Shown here: one piece after another, positions 1 to 11,236 of the stretch | How positions within the stretch are numbered: position 1 is the first letter of the stretch | How the letters are laid out: the number at the start of each line of letters is the position of its first letter | Assembly (NCBI GenBank): GCA_016648135.1 | Contig: JADDOH010000135.1 | Location: 62,001 to 126,000 of the forward strand | Length of the DNA stretch: 64,000 nt | Reading direction: 5' to 3' | Source of the DNA: Agrypnia vestita | Taxonomy: Eukaryota > Arthropoda > Insecta > Trichoptera > Phryganeidae | Made by a program: the position numbers and the translations under genes | Notes under the pieces: model-generated | The model's database searches: none | The model's input: the letters and a program-made list of their open reading frames with translations, nothing else | What the model was told of the DNA's origin: nothing

Positions 1-1050
1 TTAATTGAAAACTAAATTAAATACAAATTCACATGGTTTAAACAACTATATATATTTTTTGGTAATACTAACTGATTTCGGAACCATCGTTCCTACTTCA
101 GGGTAAACTATAAAAAATAAAAATATATTTTTTTGTCAACTCTGCAATTAAGAATATCAGCGGCGTGCACTTATAATACCTACAATTAAATTCATAGTAA
201 AATTGAAATAATTTAAAAAATATAAATAATTAAAAAAAAAAGTCTCCAAACAGACAACTAAAGAACATAGAACTTTGAAAATAAAGTCATACGCAGGTAC
301 ACACAAAAAACAAGTTAGCAAAATAATATTACTATCCATATTTTGTAAATTTAGATTGTAGTTTACCTTGAAAAAAGAACGGTAGTTCCGAAACCGGTTT
401 TTTGTTAGAAAAAATGTATAGTAGTTCAAACCAAGTGAATTTGTGTTTAATTAAAAAATTGGTTAACTACTGTACAGTACATACCTACAATAAAATGCAA
501 TTATCTACAAATTCTACTCGAATATTTGTAAATAATATATTTACCTTCGTATGTTTATTTCTGATTTATGTTATATATTCAAGGGTTTGAAAGCAGTGGT
601 GAATCTTTGCTTTACATATACTTCTTTAAGATCATTTCTGAGAGATCTGCTCTGAATTTACTGGCGTAATAAAATTAATATAATAATTTTTCCCTGAGAG
701 TGATGTTCCATGTCATCTATCGCGTTTAATTTGGAGTTTTCAATCAACCCATCACTTATGGTAGGATGTCAATATAATTATTAGTGAAACATGTCAGATC
801 CCAGCGGAGCCTGGCTGGTGCTCCTCACCCCTCACACCTCACCCCTCTCCGGGAGTAGAGGGTAGGGGGCACACTGGAAATGTGCGCCACCTCCATAAAA
901 GTTCTCTCATGTGACAATGTCAAGGGGTAAATGAAATAACCTTTAACCATTCTTTCACACGTAAGAGAATATTATTCTCATAACACGAGTATGTGTGAAT
1001 ATTGTAAGATTTCAATATGCTTTGTTTTAATGTATGTTTTTTAAATAACT
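1..1050. other. AT-rich DNA, no gene seen
   Basis: I see no coding region or repeat I can classify. A short C-rich patch near 815-850 repeats CTCACCC/CTCACAC heptamers a few times. Short frames on both strands are AT-driven and match no family I know. Confidence 0.6.
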
Positions 1051-1054
1051 TTCC

Positions 1055-1440
1055 AAAATATGTCAGGGGGAGAGGAAGGGGTATGAGAATAAAGAGGAAA
1101 TGTTACCTATGTTACCTGCCAAGTCCTAAAGAATAAGTTTCCAAATTTTGAGTCCGATCGGTCAAACGGTACAGATTTGCAACGAAAATATGTCAGGGGG
1201 AGAGGAAGGGGTATGAGAATAGGGAGGAAATGTTACCTATGTTACCCGCCAAGTCCTAAAGAATAAGTTTCCAAATTTTGAGTCTGATCGGTCAAACGGT
1301 ACAGATGTGCATAGAAAATATGTCATGGGGAGGGGAAGGGGTGTGAGAATAGGGAGGAAATGTTGCCTATGTTACCCGCCGAGTCCTAAAGCATAAGTAT
1401 GCATAATTTGAATCGAATCGGACAAACGGTGTGGATTTGT
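1055..1440 (+). repeat. Tandem repeat, 130-bp unit, three copies
   Basis: The anchor AAAATATGTCA recurs at 1055, 1185 and 1315, an exact 130-bp spacing. Each unit carries a purine-rich GGGGGAGAGGAAGGGG stretch, a CCTAAAG motif and a GATCGGTCAAACGG motif. The array runs into a short ACAG microsatellite near 1449-1461. The same unit, also at 130-bp spacing, occurs in the opposite orientation at 10662-10985, so the array is part of a dispersed mobile element and not a local duplication. The element class is uncertain; a non-autonomous DNA element such as a Helitron is possible. Confidence 0.85.
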
Positions 1441-1461
1441 ATAGAGAACAGACAGACAGAC

Positions 1462-2585
1462 ACTGAGTTTTACAGGTATAAGGTTGATATCAGACAGAAG
1501 GTACATAAATGGAATAGTAAATATGAAAATAAACAGTGGATTATGATAATCAAGGAGAAATCATCTTCTTTAGTTGTTTCCTAATGTCAGAGGATTCTAT
1601 TATATCAAAAGTTATGGCCTGTTGATATTCTTAATAGTTTTTCTCCGCTTCCAACGGGTTAGCAAGTAACGTTTTTCATCAGTCCGTGGAGTTGGATATC
1701 GGTCTTTTCCACTACGGTCTTTCATGTTTCATTTTCTACCGTTAGCTTCTCCAGATTATCATTATTGTTCTTTATTACAACAATATAAAGTGTTTGGCGG
1801 GCTGTGACGGTGAATCATATTGATAGATTGGAGATCCTCGATGCGGTTGTGTGTGAGAAAAGATTCCCAAACAATTGGGAGAATCTTCCGGTGTGATGTC
1901 ACGAGTATGATGGGGAAATGTATTTATACGGCATAGCTAGTAAAACAAGCAGAAAATATACTGTGCTGTCTCCCGCACGTCGCCTGTGTCCAAGTACATG
2001 ATATGTAATAATAAATGTTATTTAAAAATATTAATAAATATTTTTGAATAATTAAATAATCAATTCATATTTTGACAAAAACTTGATGAAAAATTATAAA
2101 TTTTGAAATATGACCATATCACAAATCTAAAGAATATGCGATATATCCTCTTTGCTTACTGTATATGAATAGTGTGAACGTATGTACATTAACTTGTGCA
2201 GATTGATTAGAAATATTTTACATTTATTTCCTTCAATCAAAATAATAATTAACTGTGATAAACCATTTTCCGCATAAATTTTATCGTACGTTCCTTTAAA
2301 TTTTATTTTAATAAACCGATAATAACAGTTATTTCTTTTTATTATTGAAAATATTATCCACTTGTTTCATATTTAACTATTTGTAATAAAATATAAAGTT
2401 TAACCCAAAATAATACTTCATATATATGTCACTTTGGTGGAATGAAACTAAGCTCTGAAAAAATGGTTCGAAACGGTTACGAAACAAAAACAATGTAAAG
2501 AAGAATCAGAGATCTTTGAGAGCAATGTATACTAAAATGAGAAGTAAATTCCTGAAGAAATATTAACACAGCTTTGCATTATTCA
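1462..2585. other. AT-rich DNA, one small hairpin
   Basis: No gene or repeat is recognised. A small inverted repeat lies at 1861-1886, where AGATTCCCAA pairs with TTGGGAGAATCT around a short loop. It may be chance. Confidence 0.5.
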
Positions 2586-2589
2586 AAAT

Positions 2590-2840
2590 CATCGACAGTT
2601 AAAGTGAGACCCGCCGCCTGGTGGAGAGAGGTTCCAATCAACGCGAGCCCCGCACGACTTGCTCCAGCGCGTCTGGAGCGCCATTGTGGACCAACAAAGG
2701 GAACAAGAGCCCGCCAGAATGGCCTTATTGATTTTGACAGGAAGAAAAATGTGTCGCCAGAGCGGGACGAGCGATCTTCGGCGCATTTTTCATATTGATA
2801 ACTCCATTGAGTCACGTGACACCTGGTGTATTTTTTCGTG
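2590..2840. other. GC-elevated block, possible conserved noncoding DNA
   Basis: Base composition rises clearly above the flanks and the sequence is complex, not repetitive. Overlapping short frames exist on both strands, but none resembles a known protein. A palindromic GTCACGTGAC (E-box core CACGTG) lies near 2812. This could be a regulatory element or an old exon. Only comparison with a related genome would tell. Confidence 0.3.
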
Positions 2841-3637
2841 ATCGCTTCGGAGGAGGGAAGCGAACAATTTATAGTGTCATTAAAGACGACGATAGGAATT
2901 TATTTTGAAATACGAAGAGAGTGGAATTGACAAAGATGGAGCTCTGCGTTGGTCCGCCTAGGGTGTGATTTTAAACCAGTGTACTTAATAATAATTTAAT
3001 GTCACCGCTTACGCTGCTGTGGCGAAATTCGAAGTCTCTAAAAGCTTTCTATATTTTATAACTAAAGCGTGCTTTATCACTAAAACTATAGACCTTATAT
3101 AGGCCCTTGTATAGTTCCAGGCCAGAATAATAATCTGGTTACTAATAATACGAGTACAATGTAAAGATATTGAACAAAATACTATTGAAATATTAAAAAT
3201 GAAAATTCCATTCCATATCTCACTCACGAGGCCCTGACTTATTGAAAGTTATTTAAAAATATTGAAGCATCAGAACTACTCTTGGGCTGAAAGCAATTAT
3301 ACCCAAGAGCAGTTTACTTCTGTTTTTTAACTATCAAATTTTGTAATAAATCATATCAATATTGCTTTTCTTCCTATGGTAAAAGTTTGTGATATAAAAA
3401 AGGTAACTTATACCCTCATTTAGTTTGATTCTCATATTATTTCGAATTTGTTTCGACAGATAAGGGCAGAATCCCCATATTTGGGCTGTTTGCATCAATA
3501 CAGTTTATAGTAATACTTCGTTTAAGGCATAGATTATTACGAAACTGGTTGTTTGATTGGTAGAAAACGGAAAATCTTTAAATGACTTTTACTTTAAATG
3601 AACGACTACTATAAACCAAGTTGATAAAACCGAATAG

Positions 3638-3668
3638 TTTTGAAAGGAGCAGTCCCTCTCGTCATCGG
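3638..3668 (-). ncRNA. Degenerate hammerhead-like motif
   Basis: Read on the minus strand, CCGATGA is followed by a stem-loop (GAGAGGGACTGCTCCTTTC) and then AAAA. This is a one-base decay of the CUGAUGA / stem II / GAAA hammerhead core. The same stem-loop occurs better preserved at 21420-21450, so both come from one repeat family. The GAAA box is damaged, so activity is unlikely. Confidence 0.45.
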
Positions 3669-3822
3669 GTGTAATTAATAATTATTGTGATAAATATAAC
3701 TCAACGAGTGTGTATTACAAAGTTTAAATTAGTGTTAATTAAAATAATTTTATTGCACCGATAAGTATCTGCTATATCAATCAATAATATTGGTTTATGA
3801 AAATTTGCTTAAATATTTAATA

Positions 3823-4663
3823 TTAAGGTGATCGTCCGGAAAACTAGCAAATTTCACAATTTTTTATCGTATCCTCGATTGCGTTTTTTATTACATTTTT
3901 GTTTGGAATTATATCATTTTAAAATTTATTCATCAGGTTCCATATATTTTAAACACAAATATCTTGTTAAAATGACACAAACCAAATTGATTAATCAGTT
4001 AATAAATTATCGAACCTACCATGTTTTAGAATTTAAAAAAACTTCTCCACTTTGTGAGCTTTTTATAACTATCTGCCCTAGTGAGATATCTTTTTTTTTT
4101 AAAAATATTATTACAAAGTAAACGATTATCCTAAGCTTATTAATATTATTGCAAAATCTGTCCGTATGTTTACTTACAATTAATGTTTTATAAACACTGT
4201 TTTTTTTAAAAAATATTTTAATTTTTGTATGGTTTTCTTCGACTATTTTCGATTATCGATTATTTTGACTATTAAAAAAAAAGTCGTCGACCATGTAAAA
4301 AAAGTCAAATACCACACAAAATGTAATATATAAAAAAAACATTGTTTTTTAAAACATAAATTGTAAGTAAACAAATTGATAATCGTTTATATTGTAATAT
4401 TATTTAAAAAAAAAGACATCTTACGAGGCCATTTAGTCATAAAAAACCCACAAATTGGAGCTTCATTTTTAAAACCGAATTATTAATTGATTCAACAATT
4501 TGCTTTGTGTAATTTTAATAAGGTATTCGTGTTTAAAATACATGGAACCTGATGAATAAATTTTAAAATGATATATTTCTAAATAAAAATGTGATAAAAA
4601 ACGCAAGAGAAGATCTGAGAAAAAATTGTGAAATTTTCTCGCCTTGCCGGACAATCGCCTTAA
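3823..4663. mobile_element. Foldback element with arms of about 400 bp
   Basis: The two halves are inverted copies meeting near 4270. The left end TTAAGGTGATCGTCCGG matches, in reverse complement, the right end CCGGACAATCGCCTTAA. Further matched blocks run inward: TTTCACAATTTTTT, TCATTTTAAAATTTATTCATCAGG, and AACGATTATC followed by TGTTTACTTACAATT. By eye the arms agree at perhaps three-quarters of positions, so the insertion is old. TTAA at both ends could be a target-site duplication. No transposase is encoded. This is most likely a non-autonomous foldback or MITE-type DNA element. Confidence 0.8.
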
Positions 4664-4735
4664 AAACAATATACTCGTATTCAAGAACACTTTCTTATCG
4701 TGAAGTTGCAATTTTTTCACAACAAAGTTCTGTGA

Positions 4736-4908
4736 AATTTAAAACCAAATTAATTAATTACTTAGACAGACATATAGAAAATGGATAACGCGCCTGCCCC
4801 GGAAAGGAGGAGATCCGTAGTTCGAATCCCGGTAGTAGCCAAAATATTTTTTCGTGGAATAGATTTTTCTGTATGTCTTTCTAATTGAATAATTAATTTG
4901 GTTTTAAT
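4736..4908 (+). mobile_element. TIR-flanked element with a tRNA-like core (copy 1)
   Basis: Left arm 4736-4781 and right arm 4864-4908 are inverted repeats: AAAACCAAATTAATTA and CAGACATATAGAAAA on the left match TTTTTCTGTATGTCTTTC and TAATTTGGTTTT on the right. Between them (about 4781-4842) lies a tRNA-like stretch with AATGGATAACGCG, like the D-arm of an arginine-type tRNA, and GTAGTTCGAATCCCGG, a good RNA polymerase III B box with T-arm. The 5' acceptor half is missing. A second copy with the same arrangement lies at 50225-50410 on the other strand, so it is a family. It may be a SINE that acquired inverted ends, or a MITE that captured a tRNA. Confidence 0.7.
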
Positions 4909-5219
4909 ATAATCGTACGTTATGATAGAAATATGTTTTATCCATCACTATAACATTATGAAATCAAAAAAGATTTTTATTGTATCTGTAGGTAGTAAGT
5001 AATTCGTAATATTTCCTTGAAATGAGTTGAACGTTAAATAATTATACTGCGGTATGCGGTTCCAACACAAACAAAGCACACAATATTCCCATAATCGCAT
5101 GTTCGTTAAGGACAACAAATTGTTTCCTTAATTGAGGATCTATGTAACTTTGCAAGTCATTTGGGTTAATAAATAAATACACTGGCAAATGAAATGACTC
5201 AAATGTGTATTAAAATTTT

Positions 5220-5480
5220 ACCGGCGGGTGTGATTCGTAGTAATTAATTTCCCCGAGCACGGCGCCACCCCCGCCAGCATCCACCGCCCCGTTCCCTTAT
5301 TGTTGTTATTCATCGGAGTCGAAGGAGGCGGGAATTATCAACAGTAATTTATGGCAATTATTTTTATGATGAATCTACCATCTACTGACAAATGAATTCT
5401 AATTTATTGTGAAGCAGCTCAGAGCGGGTGATAATGGCAGCGGATGTGTTAACTCTCGTCATTGAATGGTTAAGGATAAT
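5220..5480. other. GC-elevated block with homeodomain-type motifs
   Basis: A GC-rich stretch (5250-5340) with GGCGCCACCCCCGCC leads into complex sequence with TTTATGGCAATTATTTTTATG and repeated TAATTA/TTAATTA cores. This fits a homeodomain-bound enhancer, but these motifs are common in AT-rich DNA. No protein signal is seen. Confidence 0.3.
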
Positions 5481-5489
5481 TGTGGATTA

Positions 5490-6830
5490 ATTATTAGACG
5501 TATTATTATTAACTAATCTTGTGAACCTATTACCACGCGTACACACAATACTTTGACAATTTATAATAGTACTGTGATACACATCATGTTTAAAGAGGCG
5601 TATTTTAACTTCATACTGGTGTATTATTCGAATGATTTAAGCCCGGTTTTGAATACTTGTAAATCACCAATACGAAAATTGCAAAAAATGAGGCTATTGT
5701 GTGTATAGAAGAATGCGCATAGAAGAATGCATAATTTTAATTTTTATATAAAAATGTAGAACAAAGGAAGTAATTTAGAGTAGTCAACGCAAAATAGTTA
5801 TATTTATCAAATTGCATAATAATTTTTGTAAAATAAATTTTTTTTTTCGTAAACTTCTGTATGCAATTATCTAATATCAATTAATTTAGAATAATGATAA
5901 TTAATATCACGTTAATTAAAATTATTGTACATTGACCATTCGCTTACCCCATACCAAAATACTAAAATACTAGACTAGAAATAGAAATTAAAGCAGTGAA
6001 CTTGCGATCGCGTTTAAAAAAATCTTTTAATCTATTAACAAACATTTATTTATATTGTTTGTTTATTTATCTACGATAGGTAATTATTATCATTGTACAC
6101 TTACATAGAAAAGAATGTAATAACGGTAAATTCTTGATTTACACATGGCATATCTGGCCGTGTCAGTTACGGGGCAATCCTGACTATGTTTGTAAAATGC
6201 GGGGCAAGCGAGTGGTTAAGGAAAAAGTTCATGATAGTTTGAAAAATAAAGAAAATAAAGAAAGCAACTTGAACTGTAATAACAAATATATTATTTGATA
6301 CTTACGAATATAAGAGATATCGATTACATATTTATTACTGCACAATTTCTTTGTCAATAGTGTCATGGAAATGAAAAGCTTTATAAAGAATTTTTTTCCC
6401 CATACCACTTTGTGTATAAATTGTTACATATTTCTTCTTATTCTTACTACTTACAATCATTTTCTTCTTACTACTTAAACTTCTCTTTTTAATTTACATA
6501 AATCTATAAGATGTACTTGAATCTTTTTAACTGCAATCTAAATTTACAGAAATCTATTATATGCATTCTATTCTATTCATATTCTAGTACGCGTCAGAAT
6601 ATGAGTATGTAAATAAATTACTTGACAATTGTGTATGTATGAGTTTGCTTACGAAATAATAATTGCAAGTGGACTAGTTAAAATGAGAAAAATTAATTGA
6701 AAGATTTTATGTTTGCAAACTGTTAAGAAAACCTTTTTTCTTAAATTTAATAAACTTATTTAAAGTACGGTTGATTGGCGAGTTTTTAGTTTATAAGAAT
6801 TTATTTTTCGAAAAATATAATTTTATAGCG
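5490..6830. other. AT-rich DNA, nothing recognised
   Basis: Long AT-rich stretch with homopolymer runs and ordinary low-complexity sequence. I see no gene, no clear inverted repeat and no copy of the families found elsewhere in the window. Confidence 0.55.
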
Positions 6831-6899
6831 TAACGGCAGTGGTTGGGAAACAAAACCCTCATATTATGTTTTATATGTCATGTTACGCTGTAAGAAAAA

Positions 6900-7125
6900 C
6901 TGCAATAAATGATGCCAGTTGTTTCGGATGGTGCAGTGCGTGCAATCAATCTCTGTTCGCCTCCAATGGAAGAAGTCATCCGTCAACGTCAGCAGTACAA
7001 GACCATTGCTCCATTACTGGGACACCCTTAACCCCAGACCCCATCCGTCTCCACCGCGCGGCTATGACCAGTATGCAAGATGGGCTCAGGGAGGAGGTGC
7101 ACTATTTAGTTTCCGAAAATTAATA
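6900..7125 (+). other. Coding-like block, frame broken, identity unknown
   Basis: From about 6955 one frame reads continuously as MEEVIRQRQQYKTIAPLLGH and meets a stop at about 7030. The next frame then continues with LTPDPIRLHRAAMTSMQDG to a stop near 7121. Composition and codon mix look far more protein-like than the flanks. A plausible splice acceptor, GGATGGTGCAG, precedes it near 6935. I do not recognise the protein. It could be an alternative terminal exon, a frameshifted pseudogene fragment, or conserved noncoding DNA. Confidence 0.3.
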
Positions 7126-7129
7126 TTAA

Positions 7130-8475
7130 TAATTTCCGTTACATTTTTTAGTATGTTGGCCATCTGGCACGAGTTCCGTGTACCAACAAAATTTAATTTT
7201 TATTTGTTTATAACTATTCGTATATATAATCGTATCACCGAAAAATCTTAAAATCATTCAGTAGATACTTTTTGATCTACGAGATTTTGAGATACACTTT
7301 ACACATCAAAATTTAATTTTACCACCACCCAAAAATTTTCCTGGTTTTAAATTCTCTAATAATCTCCCCTTAACAATCAGAAAAATAACAGATCAGCATA
7401 AATTAAACATTGAAACCAAAAAACATGTAGGCATAAAAACACCTACTAGACACATAATATATGATCATGAAACTGTTTGAAAATGTCAGTTCACAACAAA
7501 TTGCAACCTTCCACCCCAATATAATCATCAAATATAAACATAATTCAAAGCTACTGCTACTTCTTACTAATATAATATTTATTTGTGTATAATCATTGTT
7601 ATACATTCAATTCTATTTTGTACTACTTAGATTAATGTATATTTATACTTTATACCTGCAATACCTGTACTCCTTCTCTATAAACGAGTCTCCCATAGGG
7701 ATAATAAAATGAATTCTTTCCTTATTTAAAATGTAAAAAGAAAAAATAATCAATTTAAAAAATGTTATTAATGAAATGGTAGTGTTTATTATAACCGTTG
7801 AATTAGATGTAATCTCACAAGGCGTTACAAGAAATCAACCAATTAGACGAAATATAAAAACGAATACTCGCAATATATTTTTTAATATATTTAAAAAATT
7901 GCATATTTTAACTACACATTGGACATCTGATACGTTTTCTCCTACTGTGAAGATATGATTTACTAAGATAATTTACTTAAAATGCTACACAAAACGTATC
8001 TATACATCGAAAAAGTATACTGATCGCTAAGACCAGTGGCCACACATAATGATGACATATTAAATTTTAATATGTCTCTAAGTGATATATTTTCCCTTTG
8101 CAAGTAAAAATCTTTTTAATTACATTGCTTAAATTACCCGACAGCCGGCGCCAGCCAAATACATTTTATGATTTGAAAAGTTTAACATAACTAATTATGT
8201 TAATATATTTTTTATTTTTCAGTACATAGATTCATTTTGAGCATATGTCTTTCTAAGGAATTTATCTAAATTTTTTATAAGTATACAATAAATTTTTGTG
8301 TTTATTAAAAAAATAGGAGCTACGTGTATTCGGATCGCGTTTTCACCAAAGATGTCTAAATAAATTGTTTCCGTGGAAAAAAGTTTAAATAATAAATATT
8401 TTCCCAGGGGCACGAAGGGTGCCACCATACAAAGGGTGCGTCTATCCAGACGTATAAAAATGTTGTCCATTAATA
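7130..8475. other. AT-rich DNA, nothing recognised
   Basis: No gene or classified repeat. The open frames here are short and have leucine/isoleucine/asparagine-rich translations typical of AT-rich noncoding DNA. Confidence 0.55.
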
Positions 8476-8479
8476 TTCA

Positions 8480-8780
8480 TAGGTGGCGACGCGGTAATGC
8501 CCGAATATGCAGAATGCGAGAGACTAAATACTAAATTTCTCGGCGATTCCCGCATTTATTAAAGCTATGTAAAGATAGGACGAAAAAAGTAATAATATTC
8601 CCTGTGAGGCATTCTCCGGCCAAACAATCATTGAGACGTTAATGTATCTGAGGCTGTCAGAAATAATTGAGGCTATTAATAAAGGGGAATTAAAAACAAT
8701 AGGGGTCCAAGTGATCTGGTGGCGTCTGCTGCCTACGCACTTTCAAGGAGGTCCGGAAAATAAACATTCATTTACTACTC
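8480..8780. other. GC-elevated block, possible conserved noncoding DNA
   Basis: Complex, moderately GC-rich sequence including CGGCGATTCCCGCATTTATT, TGAGGCATTCTCCGGCC and CTGGTGGCGTCTGCTGCC, with AT-rich homeodomain-like cores between. No frame is convincingly coding. A regulatory role is only a guess from texture. Confidence 0.3.
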
Positions 8781-8821
8781 GTTAATGAATAAAGTAATTT
8801 TTATAAATATTTTTATATACA

Positions 8822-9310
8822 GATATGTTCTAAGAGCACAGTTAGTGGATTTTGTGCCCAGAGTGCTGAAGGGATGATTTTATTTTATTTATTTATTTGT
8901 CTTCATCTTGATACATGAAATAGGAAATGGAGCCACTCATCTCACTAGGAAGAATCTGTGCCGAGATGAGCAGCGGACAATATAGTGAGAACAAAATAAT
9001 AAAGATATAAAACAAAATACTACAAAACTATAAGATTAATCAATTAATTGAGGATATAAATATAAATTGTGGATAATAAAAACAGTATATATTTTTATAT
9101 ACTACAAATTAATTGTAAAAGTAAAATAATATAAATACCTAAAGAATCATATGTATGGATTATTACTTATTAGACTTATTAATTAAGATAAATTATATAA
9201 GTCTCACAGGAGTGAAACTATGAATATGAGGAATGTGTGAATATGTGGGAACGTTTTTAAGCGATGGCCTAGGGCTAACAACCTGTTCACAGCGTTCATC
9301 AATTCCATCT
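8822..9310 (+). repeat. Interspersed repeat family F, split copy
   Basis: Two pieces (8822-8875 and 9178-9310) match parts of the family seen at 20121-20535, 37872-38070 and 38520-39060. The first has TTCTAAGAGCACAGTTAGTGG; the second has TTAATTAAGATAAATTAT, then GTCTCACAGGAGTGAAACTAT. The gap between the pieces holds a LINE-like tail (8878-9170), which probably inserted into this copy. The copy is strongly diverged. Confidence 0.5.
8878..9170 (-). mobile_element. Probable LINE 3' end
   Basis: On the minus strand the segment ends in an (AAAT)n run (plus-strand TTTATTTATTTATTTG at 8884-8900), as in many insect non-LTR elements. The preceding sequence, with CTCATCTCGGCACAGATT and CCATTTCC on the minus strand, is more complex than the flanks. 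It interrupts a copy of family F. No reading frame survives. Confidence 0.4.
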
Positions 9311-9460
9311 TAAGAACATCCACACATTATCAAATTTTGATAGTTCTATATATATTAAAATCTGGGAATTAAATGGACTATGCTAGAAACATCTGTAGTA
9401 TTTTTTCATGATTATCTGTACACAGATTTTCGCTGCTGGTAATGATGTTTTTTTTAAAAT

Positions 9461-9630
9461 AGAAATGTGAATACGAAATACGTGTCACATCAATTTTCTT
9501 ACTATTTTCAAACTAAGCTAAACGCTTGTGCTATGAAAACAGGACTAACTTACCGGTCTGGAGTGAGATTCGAACCCCCGATCTTTGGATCACGAGGAGT
9601 CCTAACCACAAGACCAACAAGCTACTCTTT
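9461..9630 (-). mobile_element. tRNA-derived SINE, family A copy 1
   Basis: On the minus strand the head reads TTGGTCTTGTGGTTAGG (A-box region), then GGGGGTTCGAATCTCACTCC (B box and T-arm). It is followed by the family body: GTTAGTCCT, CATAGCACAAGCG, and GTGACACGTATTTCG at the far end. The same head-to-body order occurs at 12581-12745, 36615-36764 and 44080-44225. The head resembles a histidine-type tRNA but lacks proper acceptor pairing, so this is a retroposed SINE and not a tRNA gene. Confidence 0.8.
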
Positions 9631-9779
9631 TTACTTTTATTATTAAAAAGTATTATTGTTTTATTATCAAAAAGATTAAATTATATTCTTTAGTACTCCA
9701 CTTCAAAAAATATAGAGACATCATTACCAGCTTCAAAAATCTATGTAGTTCAATAAAAATCTTATATGAAATTAATTCT

Positions 9780-10190
9780 AAATATTCTCTATCTGTATAA
9801 CTAACTACATATTTAAACCATTTTCAAATCAATTGTATTATATGGCAGGGAAACATGAACCTTCACTCGAACTGATGAAATCGTAGGAGATATCTGGAAG
9901 AGGAAGATACTCTGAATTTTTTTTGGAACTAAAAAAAATAGGAAAATAGGCAGCCACCCACATATGGCACTGTGTCAGAAATCCCAAGGGACGCGACCAC
10001 GGGAATGGCTTCGAAGGAGATGGGGTGATAATATCGAGAACGACGCAAAAAAGATGGTGTAGACAATTTAAGGAACTACTACTACTACTTACTCTTCTCC
10101 AACGAGAGACGGCAATGGTGAAGACTATACTGCTTGTTGGAAGACCAAGATACTTAATTAATCGTAGCCATGTGATGATGATGAATACGA
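9780..10190 (+). pseudogene. LINE reverse-transcriptase C-terminal relic
   Basis: From 9841 the frame reads YGRET, stop, TFTRTDEIVGDIWKRKIL, stop, IFFG. This matches the YGxETWT...WERKILRxIxG block found after the reverse transcriptase in many insect LINEs. Further on (9990-10055) GTRPREWLRRRWGDNIENDA matches the GRPRxRWxDDIExD block of the same C-terminal region. The 3' end has GATGATGATGAATA near 10175, like the short trinucleotide tails of these elements. Several stops show it is dead. It is the best-preserved of three LINE relics of this kind; the others are at 18100-18300 and 49920-50222. Confidence 0.8.
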
Positions 10191-10199
10191 AAATATTTT

Positions 10200-10660
10200 C
10201 CGTTTTTATTAACTACCGTGTTAAAAAAAAACCTTTCCTAAGTAACTATGAGTGATAAATTGAAATTAATGTAGCGTATTTGTAATGTATATGTACTTAC
10301 ATAATTTCTCCTAACTTATCGTTTCCGTTATAATTCACAAATAATTCACCTAATTACACTCAAGTTTTAATTGTTTTGGTAAAAGCTTTACGAAGTTGGA
10401 GTGATCTGGGTTTCAAAAGTGATTATTTAGTTAGGATACGTTATAAATTAATCAAACTTATGTTAAACACACACAGAAATAAAATAATTGCGATTAATTA
10501 TTTGTTTCTTGATAATTTGATATTGAAATATACACTTAGTAAAAGTGATTGAACATTACAGCTACCGAATATGAATTTAAAATACACATAGATATACATT
10601 TTACGAGAAAATATTCTAGGTTCACTTTCATTTAGATAAAATCTATACCTTTAAAACTTA
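10200..10660. other. AT-rich DNA, nothing recognised
   Basis: No gene, hairpin or family repeat recognised between the LINE relic and the 130-bp repeat element. Confidence 0.55.
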
Positions 10661-10661
10661 A

Positions 10662-10985
10662 TGTCTGTCTGTCTGTCTCTCTGTTCTCTATACAAATCTA
10701 CACCGTTTATTCGATTCGATTCAAATTTTGCATACTTACGCTTTAGGACCCGGCGGGTAACATAGGCGAAAATTCCCTCCTATTCTTTTACCCCTTTCCC
10801 TCATCCTAATATATTTTCGATGCAAATCTGTACCGTTTGACCGATCGGACTTAAAATTTGGAAACTTATTCTTTAGGACCCGGCGGGTAACGCAAGTGAT
10901 ATTTCCTCTCTCCCCTTTTACACTTTCCCCTCCCCCTGATATATTTTCGATGCAAATCGATACCGTACGAATCGAACCTTTGTTT
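10662..10985 (-). repeat. 130-bp-unit tandem repeat, inverted copy
   Basis: A GTCT microsatellite (10662-10680) is followed by units whose ACCGT anchor falls at 10702, 10832 and 10962, again 130 bp apart. The sequence is the reverse complement of the array at 1055-1440: CTTTAGGACCCGGCGGGTAAC and CCGATCGGACTT match its motifs. The microsatellite sits at the same end of the array in both copies, so array and microsatellite move together as one element. Confidence 0.85.
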
Positions 10986-11010
10986 CCCCCCACAAATTTA
11001 TTTTCAACTT

Positions 11011-11055
11011 AATCCTTAACCCGTGCAACGCCGGGTACGAACAGCTCGTATATTA
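11011..11055. repeat. Paired short hairpins at a transposon-like end
   Basis: CCCGTGCAACGCCGGG (11020-11035) can fold with a CCCG/CGGG stem. Directly after it TACGAACAGCTCGTA folds with a TACGA/TCGTA stem. A short hairpin near one end is a feature of Helitrons, and CCCGTGC-type hairpins are common at the ends of insect repeats. The related end CGGGTCACAGCTAG appears on the minus strand at 33813-33828. The class is not certain because the expected CTRR end is not clean here. Confidence 0.5.
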
Positions 11056-11129
11056 TATAAAGTATAAATAGTATGTGTTTTAATACTTTCGACAGAACAA
11101 TACTAATAATTTTTTACTTAAACATAATA

Positions 11130-11185
11130 ATTTCGTTGTCTGCTCGACTGTCCGTCTGTCTGCCTGTCTGTCCGTCCATCCGTAA
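11130..11185. repeat. GTCT/GTCC microsatellite with shared flank
   Basis: An imperfect run of GTCTGTCC tetramers is preceded by AATTTCGTTGTCTG. The reverse complement, CAGACAACGAAAT next to GACA repeats, recurs at 33920-33951, and a looser version (GTGACAACGAAATT) at 34950-34996. The microsatellite is therefore a module of a dispersed element and not an independent expansion. Confidence 0.65.
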
Positions 11186-11236
11186 CTTCATGGTACGTCT
11201 GTAATTTCATTCGAATTTATGGCTAAAACAAATTAA

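Noticed and set aside
2574..2841. Overlapping open frames on both strands near 2.6-2.8 kb as genes
   Set aside because: Several overlapping frames open at once reflect locally high GC, and none shows a recognisable motif.
3930..4575. CTGATGA motifs in both arms of the foldback element as hammerheads
   Set aside because: The following sequence (ATAAATTTTAAAATGATA) lacks a GAAA box and a credible stem II; the motif recurs only because the arms are inverted copies.
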